DNA of 64,000 bases from NCBI GenBank assembly GCA_030710605.1, contig CP092880.1:26899541-26963540 (forward strand). Reading direction: 5' to 3'. Below, piece by piece: positions 21,771-32,394 of the stretch. Source of the DNA: Cordylochernes scorpioides (taxonomy: Eukaryota > Arthropoda > Arachnida > Pseudoscorpiones > Chernetidae). The first letter of the stretch is position 1. Each line of letters begins with the position of its first letter. The notes beneath the pieces are model-generated. The model did no database searches. It was not told the DNA's origin and saw nothing but the letters and a program-made list of their open reading frames with translations. A program made the position numbers and the translations under genes.

Positions 21771-22511
21771 TTATGACGATCTAAATTGCGAATATATCTC
21801 TGGTAGTTCAATTTTCCTATTAATACTATCTTGGTCTACTGCGGAGGTCCAACTTTCCAAAAATAATCGGCAATGTTTTTCATTTATGTCCTGGTATAAA
21901 ATATCTGTTTTATCAAAGTCCGTTGTGTGGTTGTTTTTCAAAGCGTGGTCTACAAGGAGTGATAATGGATTATAATTTCTTAAACCAGCTTTATGTTGAT
22001 TGATTCGATCTTTTAGAGGCTTGCTTGTTTCTCCTATGTATTTGGCGGGGCAATCATTACATGGTATTTTGTAAATTACATTGTTTTTGTTTTCTAATTT
22101 GCTAATTTGTTTGGTGTCTGGGTGGCGTAGGAATTTTTTCAAATTGAATGAAGATTTATATGTAGTAATTATATTGTTTCTCTTTAAGACTCTGGCGATG
22201 CGTTCAGAGCCGTAGCTGAAAGGGAGGGTGCAATAAAACTTTTTTGATTGATCAGAGCTGTTATTTGATTGTACAAATTTAGGTTGATAAAGGTGTTTTT
22301 TAATAAATTTATCTGGGTAATCATTGTTTTTTAGGTCTTTAAAAATTCTATTTCTCTCCTTATTTTTATCATTTTTCCTTGAGCAGTGTGTTGTTAATCT
22401 TTTAGAGAGAGTGTTTACAACTGAAATTTTGTGATGGACTGGGCCGAAAGAATTGAAATTTAGGTAGTTTCCAGAGAGTGTGTGTAGACTTTCTATAAAT
22501 ACTAGTTTCAA
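21771..22511 (-). pseudogene. Penelope-like GIY-YIG endonuclease domain
   Basis: A 246-residue frame. The N-terminal ~130 residues are the reverse transcriptase thumb and linker. Residues ~145-235 are the GIY-YIG nuclease: NNVIYKIPCNDCPAKYIGET (the two-part GIY...YIG motif), a cysteine pair CNDC, the arginine helix LKDRINQHKAG, and a conserved glutamate in FLESW. GIY-YIG cuts the target DNA that primes reverse transcription. It is the same polyprotein as the frames at 22529-23285 but shifted, so the element is inactive. Confidence 0.93.
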
Positions 22512-22528
22512 TTTTATTTTGTTTTTTC

Positions 22529-23640
22529 TTAATTTGAATATCTAAAAATGCCAGAGAATTGTTTTTTTTTTTCAGTTTCGTGTGTGAATTTCAAAAATGG
22601 TTTTAGATTATTCAAAAAATTTAGAAAGATTGAAATTTCGGATTCAGTTATACAAAAAATGTCATCTATATATCTTTGCCATGAAATTATTTTTAAATGT
22701 TTTGATTCTGTAACAATTTGATCAATATGATTCATGAAAATATTTGCCAAAGCCGATGAAATAGGGTTGCCCATCGGCAGGCCTTTAATTTGTCTGAAGA
22801 ATTGGTCTTTATAGCTGAAATAATTATATTCTAAGCAAAGTTTAATTAATTCTATCAAAGCTTCAGATGAAAAAGAAGAATAGAGTGTTGATGGGTTTCA
22901 CACACACAATAAATATTTTTAGAGTTAAAATTGCTTTATCATTTGGAATTGAAGTGTATAAAGATTCGATGTCGAATGATACCATTCGGCTTTGATTAGA
23001 GATTGAAAGGTTTTGGATTTTCTCAACAGCTACTGTTGAATTTGGGACAGTGTGGGGAAGTAATTTCTGAAGTGGGGAGATAATGGATGAAATAAATTTT
23101 GTGAGAGGGTAAAGTGATGAGCCAGCATATGACACAATAGGGCGTAACGGTGTGTTAGGCTTATGGATTTTTGGAAGCCCATAAAAGTGAGGTAGATTAG
23201 TGTCTTGTGCTTTTAAGTTTTCGAAGGTTTTCTTCTCTAGTTTGTGTACACGTATAATTTTGTTGAGTTTTTTATTAAATTCCATAGTGAGATTAGGTAA
23301 TGGATTTTTCGTTAGATGTTCATAAATTTATTTTTCTTGAAGTAATTGACAAATTTTTGTGTTGTATTCTGTTGTGGTCATAATTACTATGTTTCTTCCT
23401 TTATCTGAAGGTGTTATAATAATATCTTCATTATGTTTTAATGATTTGATAGCCTGTCTTTCTTCTTGATTTAAATTAGTCTTATTTTGTAGTTCCAATT
23501 TTTTTAATTATTGGTGTAACCTCTGATCTTATTTTGGCCTTATTTTGATCTGGTAAAAGTTTTATAGAATTTTCGATAGCAGCTAAAGTCCTAGGTATAT
23601 CAATCTTTTGAGACGGAACATAATTTAGTCCTTTTGATAG
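22529..23640 (-). pseudogene. Penelope-like reverse transcriptase, frameshifted
   Basis: The N-terminal part upstream of 23285 (readable only across stops) contains IITPSDKGRNIVIM, the Penelope N-terminal signature. 22863-23285 holds FYGLPKIHKPNTPLRPIVS and VSFDIESLYTSIP (first catalytic aspartate). 22529-22858 holds FFRQIKGLPMGNPISSALAN and RYIDDIF (catalytic YIDD). At least two frameshifts (near 22860 and 22520) and one stop upstream of 23285. Confidence 0.92.
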
Positions 23641-23790
23641 AAGTCTCGTAGCATTGGATGTAATTGATTGGTTAGAAAGATTGATTACAGTGTTTTGATG
23701 TGTTTGAGGATTTGTTTTTTGTTGCCAATTGTTTAAAGTTAAAAAAAAAAGTTAATAATGTACATACCGCATGAATGCCAAGTTATAAAT

Positions 23791-24514
23791 AAGGGACTCG
23801 GTGACATAAGAAGGGAGCTTAAAGAAAGACAATTACCTAAATGTTAACTAGACATGGTAAGGACTCCAGGTGATATCTAGATACATAACACAGACGGGGT
23901 TAGATGTATGCTATACTATCTCACTCCGTCATGTATTGCTACACCCCTGACCCCAACTTCCCAATTCCGACAGCTCGCTGTAGAGTTTCTATTGACAACA
24001 AAGTAAAATGGTGTGGACTAGAGACTGAAAACAGCACTTTTGGACACCGACAACGCTGAAAGCCTGACTTACGTCTACACGCGAGGCCTCCCATCGGAGT
24101 TTTGCGCCAGAGCCAACAGCCTAGTAATCAGTACCTAGTCCTAGGTCAGTGGAGCGAGCAAGCTATAGGAGGGGAAGTTGAGTATCATTTCACGCTATGC
24201 GGAAACACAGTGTTAAAGTAGTTGGGTCCCCACCCCCCTTCCCAGCGTGGAAATGACCAATGACCAAAGCGGGATAGTCTAGGGCGGCTAATCGTCGCAG
24301 TGGCCACCACAGGGGTGTAAGCACTAAACACCGACCCGCTGTCATTGTCCCAGTACTGTCTAGTCACTATCTAGATCCTGCAACAATGGCATTAGTAGAG
24401 CTGGATCTCAGGGAAGTCACACTGTGGGTCTCTCCATCTGGAACATCTGTTACACACAGCCACCTAGAATTCAGACTTTATGTTCAACATATTGCTATTG
24501 TCACCGAGTCCCTT
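23791..24514. mobile_element. Non-autonomous element with inverted ends, copy B
   Basis: Same ~725-bp element as 2166-2888, ends AAGGGACTCGGTGACA and its complement. It lies just beyond the Penelope target duplication. Confidence 0.6.
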
Positions 24515-24639
24515 TTTTAATCCTTGGCATTCAAGCGGTTTGTAAGTTTTTATTCTACCAGATTCTTGGTAATTTGAATTAGAAAAGTTTGAAGTTCACT
24601 ATAAGAGATTTCAACTAAGACAAATAACTAAGGACTTTT

Positions 24640-24960
24640 TTGTTGTTACCAACCAATTAATGGAGCAGTTCTAACAGCAACACAAGACACCAAATTCATC
24701 CAAGTACCACAAGAAATCATAAAACATCTAGATTCAATTCGCATTTCTTCAAGGTATATATGAAACTCGGACGCAGTGGTACAACTTCTCCACGCTGACG
24801 AGTGCCAACAGCGCGAAACGCGTTCGTGGATGACTTTTCTTAATTTATCAATGGGTTGGCCAAATATGGCGCTCTGCCATCTAAAAAGCACATGTGCTTT
24901 TGGTCAGGATATGCCTTCTATATTTTTAATATATGAAACTATGTCAAGGATATCGTTATA
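24640..24960 (+). repeat. Hammerhead-bearing repeat unit inside copy B
   Basis: Shares the ribozyme and downstream segment with 28101-28640 but lacks the stretch between CCAAATATC-like sequence and TGGCGCTC (about 60 bp deleted at ~24868). The upstream ~130 bp (24640-24770) is not shared with the other units. A and C lack it here, so it inserted after the units duplicated, or was lost from them. Confidence 0.75.
24789..24830 (+). ncRNA. Type-I hammerhead ribozyme (copy 1)
   Basis: Stem I pairs 24789-24794 with 24825-24830. The core CTGACGA is at 24795-24801. Stem II GTGC/GCGC closes a 5-nt loop. GAAA is at 24815-24818. Stem III is the self-complementary ACGCGT (24818-24823), and the cleavage-site U is at 24824. 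All invariant core bases are present. The two-base stem-III loop implies action as a dimer, as known for Penelope and retrozyme hammerheads. Confidence 0.85.
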
Positions 24961-25029
24961 AACATGTAAAATGGTTTCCAATATATTTGTGGATGATACC
25001 ACCATACTTCATTAAAAGGTAACTGTATA

Positions 25030-25150
25030 GACACAAGGTAAAAAGACCAAATCCAAATAAATACATAGTTTGTGACGTTTCTGTAACAGTGTTGTTACCA
25101 ACACCAGACAAAAGTACTGAATCTGTCTGATGATGGTAACATGGTTATAG
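25030..25150. repeat. Half of a Penelope-type fold-back repeat
   Basis: Left arm starts AGACCAAATCCAAATAAAT and includes the GACGTTTCTGTAACAG hairpin segment; the right arm is truncated after TCTGATGATGGTAAC. Same family as 30640-30812, 34486-34672, 35705-35853 and 38191-38510. Confidence 0.65.
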
Positions 25151-25759
25151 GATGTTAATAAAGTTAATTGAACAAATTATAATTGAATATTTACAAAAAC
25201 ACTTGTTATATATTTATAATTGTATATAATTCTGCTGTTCTCAAAGCTTATGTCCATAGTTCATATAAAATACCCATTCCAAGAGTCTAGCATCCGTATC
25301 ACTATAAAAGAAAATCGATAAATGCAATATAACAGCGGTATGGTAGATTAAAGTGGCAAAACCGCTGGTACGGTTCACCACTGATGAGGCAGGTCTGTCA
25401 TTAATTTTTCCATTGCAGTAAGGGCAGTAGAAATTGTTTATTTTTGAAAAGAATAATACGCGTCTATAATAGTTTTGAATTTTAAAAACACATGTATTAT
25501 TCGACAGAGTTCATGAAATTTATATAGACAAAGTGGTAGATGTAAGAGAGTTAAATTATTTAGATCAGGGAACAAACGATGTTTCACTTCTGTAAAGTTG
25601 AGTATGGTTTAGTTGAGATGTCTTCTGTGTGGATATATCTTATATAAAATCCTACCTGATTTCTTAAGCATCATTGAATCAAACTTGCATTGAAGTTGAT
25701 TGTTTTTACTTCTAAATTCTTGTTGCGATATTATGTGTGTGCATATAATAATCTGCCTT

Positions 25760-25890
25760 TTATTGATTTATCAAGAAAATGGGTTGGCCAAATATCATGG
25801 AACAGGTTAAATTGTTCCACTAGATGGCGCTCTGCCATCTAAAAAGCACATGTGCTCGTGGTCAGGATATGCCTTCATTATTTTTAATAT
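25760..25890 (+). repeat. Tail fragment of the hammerhead-bearing repeat, copy B
   Basis: Counterpart of 3525-3680; no ribozyme core. Confidence 0.7.
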
Positions 25891-26869
25891 CAACATCTGA
25901 CCTTTTTTTCTATTGTTTTATCATATAATAATCTATTGAGCTTCTTCCTGAATTTCTTGGGATTCCAACTTGAGATATATTTATTCTTCTTATCACCATT
26001 ATAGATTTCAAGATCAACAGAACTATACAAGTTCCATATTTGTTGTATGAATAGTTTGTGTTACCCATGGTAAATAATTCTTCCATATTCTCTTCTTAAA
26101 TATTTCCTTATTTTTTAGATTTGTTGTCGCGAAGAATCTGATCTTCGAAATAAGTTATTTCAACAAATTATCACAGATAATCTCATAATTTATCAATGTT
26201 TTCTACTTCTTCAAAACTTGGTACTTTGAATAAAGATTTATTTTGTACTAAATACAAATTTTTGAACTCTAATAATTCGATTAGACAAATTTTAAAATAT
26301 ATTTAGAGAAAAAAGAGATATAAATATATTTATAGAGCGGAATTGAATCTTTTTTTTTTCTCTAACTAAAAACTACCAATGTTGTTATACCAAACCTATG
26401 AATTTTTAAAAAATAAAATAAAGAAATGGCTATAGACTTAAATATCTTCATTTTTTTTACATGGATATTAAGAATTTACCTATTTGAGGAACGTCATTTT
26501 CCTCTAGGATTTATCTACATTAGTGGTCACTTTTAAAGATATCAATCAAATCTAGTTCTTATGATATTCGGTATTTTTTAATATTTTAAATATAATATTA
26601 TCTGAATAATTTACATGGAATGATATCAAATCTATGAAGGAATTGATTTTCCATTATATTTTGTCAAGACGAATACGAATTTTTCTGCAATTCCCTTTTA
26701 CGTTGATATAGGTATGCCTATAGTTTTTAAGAGACTGTTGACAGTGTTGAAGGAAAAGCTCCAGGGGGAAGAGATCGAGGGGAAGGAGACGACAGGGATA
26801 CGCAGACTATCTAAAACAATGGTCTGGACGACACACATATGAGGAGATGAAGAGGATGGAGGAGGAGAT

Positions 26870-27655
26870 ATGGAGAGACCATGTGGCCAACCCTCAGTAG
26901 AGGAAGGCACTGAAGGGGAGAGATATGGAGAGACCATGTGGCCAACCTTTAGTAGAGGAAGGCACTAAAGGAGGAGATATGGAGAGACCATGTGGCCCAT
27001 CCTCAGTAGAGGAAGGCACTAAAGGAGGAAATATGGAGAGACCATGTGGCCCACCCTCAGTAGAGGAAGGCACTAAAGGAGGAGATATGGAGAGACCATG
27101 TGGCCCACCCTCAGTAGAGGAAGGCACTGAAGGAGGGAGATATGGAAAGACCATGTGGCCCACCCTCAGTAGAGGAAGGCACTAAAGGAGAGAGATATGG
27201 AGAGACCATGTGGCCCACCCTCAGTAGAGGAAGGCACTAAAGGAGGAGATATGGAGAGACCATGTGGCCCACCCTCAGTAGAGGAAGGCACTAAAGGAGG
27301 AGATATGGAAAGACTATGTGGCCCACCCTCAGTAGAGGAAGGCACTAAAGGAGGAGATATGGAGAGACCATGTGGCCCACCCTTAGTAGAGGAAGGCACT
27401 AAAGGAGGAGATATGGAGAGACCATGTGGTCCACTCTCAGTAGAAGAAGGAATTGAAGTAGGGGATATGGAGAGACCATGTGGTCCACTCTCAGTAGAAG
27501 AAGGAATTGAAGTAGGAGATATGGAGAGACCATGTGGTCCACTCTCAGTAGAGGAAGGCATTGAAGGAGGGAGATATGGAGAGACCATTTGGCCCACCCT
27601 CAGTAGAAGACATTGAAGGAGGAGATATGGGGAGACCATGTGGTTCATTCTCAGT
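26870..27655. repeat. 54-bp minisatellite, open on both strands
   Basis: About 14 copies with start points spaced 54-55 bp (26870, 26925, 26979, 27033 and so on). Since 54 is 18 codons, each strand keeps a long frame: plus strand MERPCGPPSVEEGTKGGD repeated, minus strand GLSISPPLVPSSTEGGPH repeated. There is no signal peptide or flanking exon. The copies sit inside copy B at a position where copy C has unrelated unique sequence. Probably a tandem repeat only; coding status is undecided. Confidence 0.9.
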
Positions 27656-27796
27656 AGATAAGGCATTGATGAATTGAAGGCATAGAGGAAGGATATTTTA
27701 TGAGTGGACCTATAAGATTAGTTAGTTTTTATACCTTGAAAATTACCTCTAATATTTGCTTCAGACACTATCTGACATAAGTGTTAAGAACACTAT

Positions 27797-28078
27797 ATAA
27801 AAGCTTGATATCTGAACCAAAAGCCTGGGGCTATTCTGGAATGTGGGTTGAACCGACAGGCAGCAACCTGTATTTTCAGGCTCAAAACCGGCCATACAAA
27901 ACTGCTCTTTTTCCAGGATGGTGTAGAGACCTTCCTACAATGCTCCATTTTCAGGACCAGAGAGACCTCACCAGACCACCTCATGGAATGCATGGGAGCC
28001 TCAAGACAGGACCTGTATTCCAACCCTACCAAGATTGTGAATTTGATCTATGAATTTAGTCTCGATGACCTTGTATAA
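27797..28078 (+). pseudogene. LINE C-terminal fragment
   Basis: Reads IFRLKTGHTKLLFF then ETSPDHLMECMGAS, the pattern seen at the end of arthropod LINE polyproteins (R-L-R-TGH-x-x-L followed by a cysteine/histidine finger), ending EFSLDDLV-stop at 28076-28078. Part of the finger is lost. A more decayed relative may lie at 34830-34960. Confidence 0.6.
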
Positions 28079-28107
28079 TTATACAATGGGATAATAATTT
28101 CATATAT

Positions 28108-28141
28108 ATGACGAGCGCCAAAAGCGCGAAACGCGTTCGTG
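28108..28141 (+). ncRNA. Hammerhead ribozyme, 5'-truncated
   Basis: Same core from TGACGAG (28109-28115) through GAAACGCGTT, but the upstream strand of stem I and the first core C are replaced by TATATA sequence. Not expected to cleave by itself. Confidence 0.75.
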
Positions 28142-28451
28142 GATGGCTTTTCTTGATTTATCAAGAAATTGGGTTGGCCAAAAATCAGGGAACAGGCTAA
28201 ATCTATGTTTAGTTTATTTCTGTTCCACCAGATGGCGCTCTGCCTTCTGTAAAGCACATGTGCTCCAGGTCAGGATATGCCATTTTTTATATTGATTTCA
28301 ACACCTGATCTTTTTATCTTTTATTTTTTTCTTTCGTTTTTTAATGTGCTAAGCGTATTTACGCAAGTTTGGCCTTAAATACCCATTTCTTGGTTTTTGG
28401 GAAGCCATTGGGACCAAAAAATATTTTTTTGGTCGCAGTGGTTCAGCCTAC

Positions 28452-28493
28452 TCCACGCTGACGAGCGCCAAAAGCGCGAAACGCGTTCGTGGA
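28452..28493 (+). ncRNA. Type-I hammerhead ribozyme (copy 2, intact)
   Basis: Stem I 28452-28457 with 28488-28493 (six pairs). Core CTGACGA 28458-28464. Stem II GCGC (28465-28468) with GCGC (28474-28477) and loop CAAAA. GAAA 28478-28481. Stem III is the self-complementary ACGCGT 28481-28486. Cleavage after U 28487. All conserved core positions match; position 7 is C, which is allowed. Confidence 0.9.
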
Positions 28494-28655
28494 TGGCTTT
28501 TCTTGATTTATCAAGAAATTGGGTTGGGCAAATATCAGGGAACAGTCTAAATCAATGTTTCGTTGATTTCTGTTCCACCAGATGGCGCTCTGCCTTCTGT
28601 AAAGCACATGTGCTCCTGGTCAGGATATGCCATTATATATATATATATATATATA

Positions 28656-28684
28656 CTAGCCGAGTGGCCCGGGCAACGCCCGGG
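28656..28684 (-). repeat. Isolated end of the CTAG / CCCGGG-hairpin element
   Basis: CTAG at 28656-28659, then a 7-bp-arm hairpin CCCGGGCAACGCCCGGG (28668-28684) and GGTTTTACCCG. It matches both ends of 35855-37907. It adjoins (TA)n and fuses to the direct repeat that follows. Confidence 0.75.
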
Positions 28685-28689
28685 TTTTA

Positions 28690-29300
28690 CCCGACTGGAC
28701 CCGGCTTCGCCTGTGTAGTGTTCGAGCGAGGTTTACTCATGAATGAATAGAGGCCCCAACTGTTTGTAAACTCAATGTAATGAATTTTCTTTCAGCAAAA
28801 TGGAGATAAATTGCAAACAGCAATATCGAAAATGCGTGTGAAAAAATCTGAAATATAGGATCAATTTCACAAACACATCTAATGAACAGAGTGCTGTTTG
28901 GAGGAGTGGTCTAAACTGTTAATTTTTAAAAACCATGACCCGGGATCATTGAATGCAGATTTAGACACTTTGTTCTGAAAAAAAAAATTGCCCCAATGGC
29001 CCCTGAATCTTGAAAAAGTCCAACCCCTCCAGTGAGTGCAAGTAACCAAACTGGGCTTTTATTTGAAAAAAAAAAAAAAAAAGAGCTAATGATTAGTTTG
29101 AATAAAGGAAAATGGTCGGCACAACCTGAAAATTTCACTTTGTCCACTTCACTCTCGGCTGTCCAAGAAGAAACAGCCAGAGCAAACATTTTAAAGGGCA
29201 CCTAATCCGGCATTTACATATCTAAATAGTTAAGCAACTTTTATAAATGTAATATATTTCTGCAATATCGAATTACCTTAACTCGGAAGAATTTTGTATT
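28690..29300 (+). repeat. ~600-bp dispersed repeat with tRNA-like SINE head, copy 1
   Basis: Directly repeated at 29896-30500. It starts near GACCCGGCTTCGCC. Around 28895 the segment GTGGTCTAAACTG and a B-box-like GGGATCATTGAATGC (28944-28960) suggest a degraded tRNA-derived promoter, followed by an A-run and the body GCCCCAATGGCCCCTGA and GAGTGCAAGTAACCAAAC. Related pieces occur at 35200-35510, 39040-39270 and 40840-41020. Confidence 0.6.
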
Positions 29301-29895
29301 ATTTATTGTTGCAGTTTTAGAAAAGTGTGGGAAATTTGATATTTTAACAAAAGAATACAATTTTTAAAATGGTATATAAAATAAAAATGATTGGAACGCT
29401 GAGAAAGATTGCTTCTCCTATGGCTTGGCATACCTACAAACACAAAGCATTAGTAAAAATAAAAATAAGGATAACCGAAAAATGTAAAACATCAAGGACT
29501 GAGATTGAAGAAAAAAATTCAAAAATAGGGTATTAAAATAAGCGCGACTCATGACTAAGGCCAAAATAAAAAAAAAAGCATAGAAATAATCTAAAAGGAG
29601 GGGAAAAATGCATAAAACTCAGTGAAAACGTAAAACAACTGATTAAAAAAAAGCAAATGGAAGAAGACGTAAAAAAAAAAGTATAAATCGCAGAAAAAAT
29701 ATGCACAATAAATATGAGTAGAACATACATAGATATATATGAGCAGCTACATATTATGAAGCAGATAAATCTAAATACTACCTAAACAAATGACAGCAAA
29801 ACAAAACAAAAAAAAAAGACAATGGAAGAAGGCCTAAAAAAAAAAGTCTAATTTGGTTGAAAAAAACTGCTCAATAAATTGAGCCTATATAGATA
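29301..29895. other. AT-rich spacer, nothing recognised
   Basis: Long A-runs and short ORFs only. No element, RNA or gene signal. Confidence 0.6.
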
Positions 29896-30500
29896 TATGG
29901 ACCCGGCTTCGCCCGGGTATTGTTCGAGTGGGGGATGACTCTTGAATGAATAGAGCCCCCAACTGTTTTAAAACTTAAAGTAAAGAATTTTCTTTCAGCA
30001 CAATGGAGATAAACTGCAAACATCAAAATTAAAAATTCTGGTAAAAATAATCTGAAATATAAGATCAATTTCACAAACACATATAATGAATAGAGTGCAT
30101 TTTTGGAGGAGTGGTCTAAACTGTTGATTTTTAAAAACCACGACCCGGGATCATCGAATCCAGTTTTGGGGAATTTGTTCTGAAAAAAAAAATTGCCCCA
30201 ATGGCCCCTGATTCTTGAAAAAGTCAAACCCCTCCAGTGAGTGCAAGTAACCAAACTGGGCTTTGGTATCTAAAAAATGAAAAAAAAAATCTAATGATTA
30301 GTGTGAATAAAGGGAAATGGTCCTCGCAACCGGAAAATTTCACTTTCTCCACTTCACTCTCGGCAGCTCAAGAAGAAACAGCCAGATTAAACATTTTTAA
30401 GGGCACCTAATCCGGCATGTACATCGATAGTTAAGCAACTTTTAAAAATGTAATATATCTGCAATACTGAAATACCCAGACTTGGATTATTTTTTTATTA
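29896..30500 (+). repeat. ~600-bp dispersed repeat with tRNA-like SINE head, copy 2
   Basis: Direct repeat of 28690-29300, about 1206 bp downstream. The B-box-like GGATCATCGAATCC (30149-30162) is better preserved than in copy 1. Confidence 0.65.
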
Positions 30501-30639
30501 GGTTATTGTTGGCAGTTTTAGAAAAATGTGGGAAATTAGATATTTTTACAAAAGAATGTACTTTTTAAAATGGCATAAAATAATTAGGAAATTTGCATCA
30601 TTTTCTAATAGTCAAGGGCAATGTTAAAAATACCAAAAA

Positions 30640-30812
30640 AGCAAGACCAAATAAAAAATAAACGAATTATGTGTGATGTTTCAATAACAGCATTGTTACC
30701 TTATAAAGACAAAATTACTGAATGTATTCAGTACTTTTGTCCGAAGATGGTAACAATGCTGTTACTGAAACCACACATAATTTATTTATTTGGATTTGGT
30801 CTTGCTTCCTTG
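30640..30812. repeat. Penelope-type fold-back repeat
   Basis: Near-palindrome. The left arm AAGACCAAAT..., with TAACAGCATTGTTACC, pairs with the right arm GGTAACAATGCTGTTACTGA ... TTTGGTCTTG. The arms meet at a short AT-rich hinge. The right arm has CCGAAGA in place of the hammerhead CTGATGA. Confidence 0.8.
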
Positions 30813-32394
30813 TGATTTTTATCTATATTTCAAAATATACCTCAATTCTTTTTTACCTAAAAAGCTTTACATATATATTGCCAAGACCATAAATAAAGGT
30901 AAAATGTCAAATGAGTTATTAATTAACCCTATATGGGTCAGGACAAGTGAAAATAAGGCCAACAATAGAAATATCTTTCTAAAAAATTAAATTTGAACGC
31001 TAGCTTCACAAAGGGCACAAAATTTGCTACCAGCTACATGCGTTCTTTTCTACTATGGTGTGATTTCCACAGGATGGATCTACATTATAATTTCTCCAGA
31101 GCTTAAGGTAGCAAACAGTACTTTCACAATAAATAAATATCAATGCAAAAAGCCAGAGTTATGATAGCATGTTGCAGTGTACTGTTGACCTGTAGGATAG
31201 AAAAAAAGCAATATTGTTTCCAAAGACTTTAATTTGAAAAGTATTATGAAACGTTAAATATATTATACTTACTTTTAAAAGCATAAAAAAAGCTATCTCG
31301 ATTTGAATAAATTTAGTCTAGAAACAAACATAACGTAAAATTATGCACCAATCGATCTCTGATTGTATATTTATTTATATAAATGAGTATATTTGCATAT
31401 ATATATATATATCTAAATACATTCATATAAAAATATGGTTGTACCATATAAATATATATATGAGCAGTCATATATTGTGAAGAAGATAAATATAAACCCT
31501 ACCTAAACCAATGACAGAAAAAAAATGTTTAGCCAACCCTTAAATAAAGCAGTTACTGAAAATTCATAGCTGCTGCTTACAATATAAATGCTATTAGAGC
31601 ATAAACATATTACATGGAACAAACATATAGTAAAATATATGTAGCAAGTTATATTGTAAAACATACTTTTTTCAATAAATATACTTTTTACAACTTTAAT
31701 AAAAAAAATAATATACCTTATGAGATAAAAAGTACACTTATCTTTAAAAATGTAGATCGTTATATGTACACTAATTAAAATTAAACGAAGCAAAATATAT
31801 GAATAAGCTGCGAAATAAATAATAATTCCAATTAATTTAAATTGAAAAAATATTACTAAATGATTAAATAAAATCTACCTTCTAAAAAGGAAAAGAAAGT
31901 TTTTCGAAATGCAATTTTTGTGCTTTTAGCCTAAATGTTAAACCAAAACCTCAACTCCCTACGTGCGAAATTTCACAATACAGTTTTAATTAACCCAGGT
32001 TCCGGGGGCGTATTTATTTGATAATGATCGATTAAAATTATTTTCAAAGAGTTTAAATATATAAAAATAATCTTACCTTTTAAAGACACATTAATCGGGT
32101 AAAATTACAAAATTACAAATTAAAAACAAACAACGTGTAAAATTATTAACCAATCAAATTCATTTATCGTCGCGACCAGTGCGCCGCCAAGCGGTAAAAG
32201 GCTTGAACTAAGGAATTTTGGTTTAACATTTTTTAAAAATAGCACATTAAACCTTTTCGTTTTTTGAATAGCCTATATGTTAAACGGAATCTTCAGCTAC
32301 CTACATGCGAAATTCCATAATGATTGAGTCAGTAGATTTTGCGTGATGCGATAACAAACATCGATTTCGCATTTCATTTTTATAGATATAAAGG
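30813..32394. other. AT-rich spacer with two RTE-like 3' tails
   Basis: No gene. 31905-31990 and 32262-32350 share ATGTTAAAC...CTACGTGCGAAATT-type sequence, which may be the 3' ends of two short retroelements; the second ends near TTTATAGATATAAAGG. ORFs 30621-30815, 30790-30990 and 31503-31793 show no family features. Confidence 0.5.

Larger units (their letters stand above)
20947..23750 (-). mobile_element. Penelope-like retroelement with GIY-YIG endonuclease
   Basis: Flanked by an 11-bp target duplication GTTAATAATGT at 20936-20946 and 23751-23761. Copies A and C lack it at the same place. Minus strand: reverse transcriptase then GIY-YIG domain, the Penelope order. The 3' region at left contains CCTTGATAAAGGTTGGCG...CTGAAATATTGG, a typical Penelope 3' tail. 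The 5' end is truncated within the N-terminal coding region near 23650. Confidence 0.93.
18973..27796 (+). repeat. Long repeat unit, copy B
   Basis: Collinear with A and C. Extra insertions: a Penelope-like element (20947-23750), a hammerhead-bearing unit (24640-24960), and the 54-bp minisatellite (26870-27655). After the minisatellite it still matches C (27720-27796 against 50145-50395). Stretches not listed separately (18973-19420, 25141-25759, 25891-26869) are AT-rich and show no gene. Confidence 0.85.
28101..28640 (+). mobile_element. Tandem hammerhead unit (retrozyme-like), 1.5 copies
   Basis: Two ribozyme motifs 350 bp apart (cleavage sites after 28137 and 28487). The unit runs: ribozyme, CTTTTCTTGATTTATCAAGA, a segment with GGTTGG(C/G)CAAA, TGGCGCTCTGCC, GCACATGTGCTC, GTCAGGATATGCC, then an AT-rich segment and ACCCATTTCTTGG, back to the next ribozyme. 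It is truncated at the left inside the first core and bounded at the right by (TA)n. There is no coding capacity. The unit size and type-I ribozyme fit metazoan retrozymes, non-autonomous relatives of Penelope-like elements that give rise to circular RNA. Confidence 0.8.

Noticed and set aside
24185..24367. 60-residue minus-strand ORF shared with 48074-48277 in the ~725-bp element
   Set aside because: The frame is disrupted in copy A and does not resemble any transposase; conservation is at DNA level.
28656..28684. Helitron 3' end
   Set aside because: A hairpin near CTAG fits, but at 35855-37907 the same sequence forms both ends in inverted orientation and no TC 5' end or Rep/Helicase is seen; left unclassified.
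28397..28750. 117-residue ORF over the hammerhead unit
   Set aside because: Crosses the ribozyme, a (TA)n tract and the end of another element; no conserved coding pattern in the other copies of the unit.
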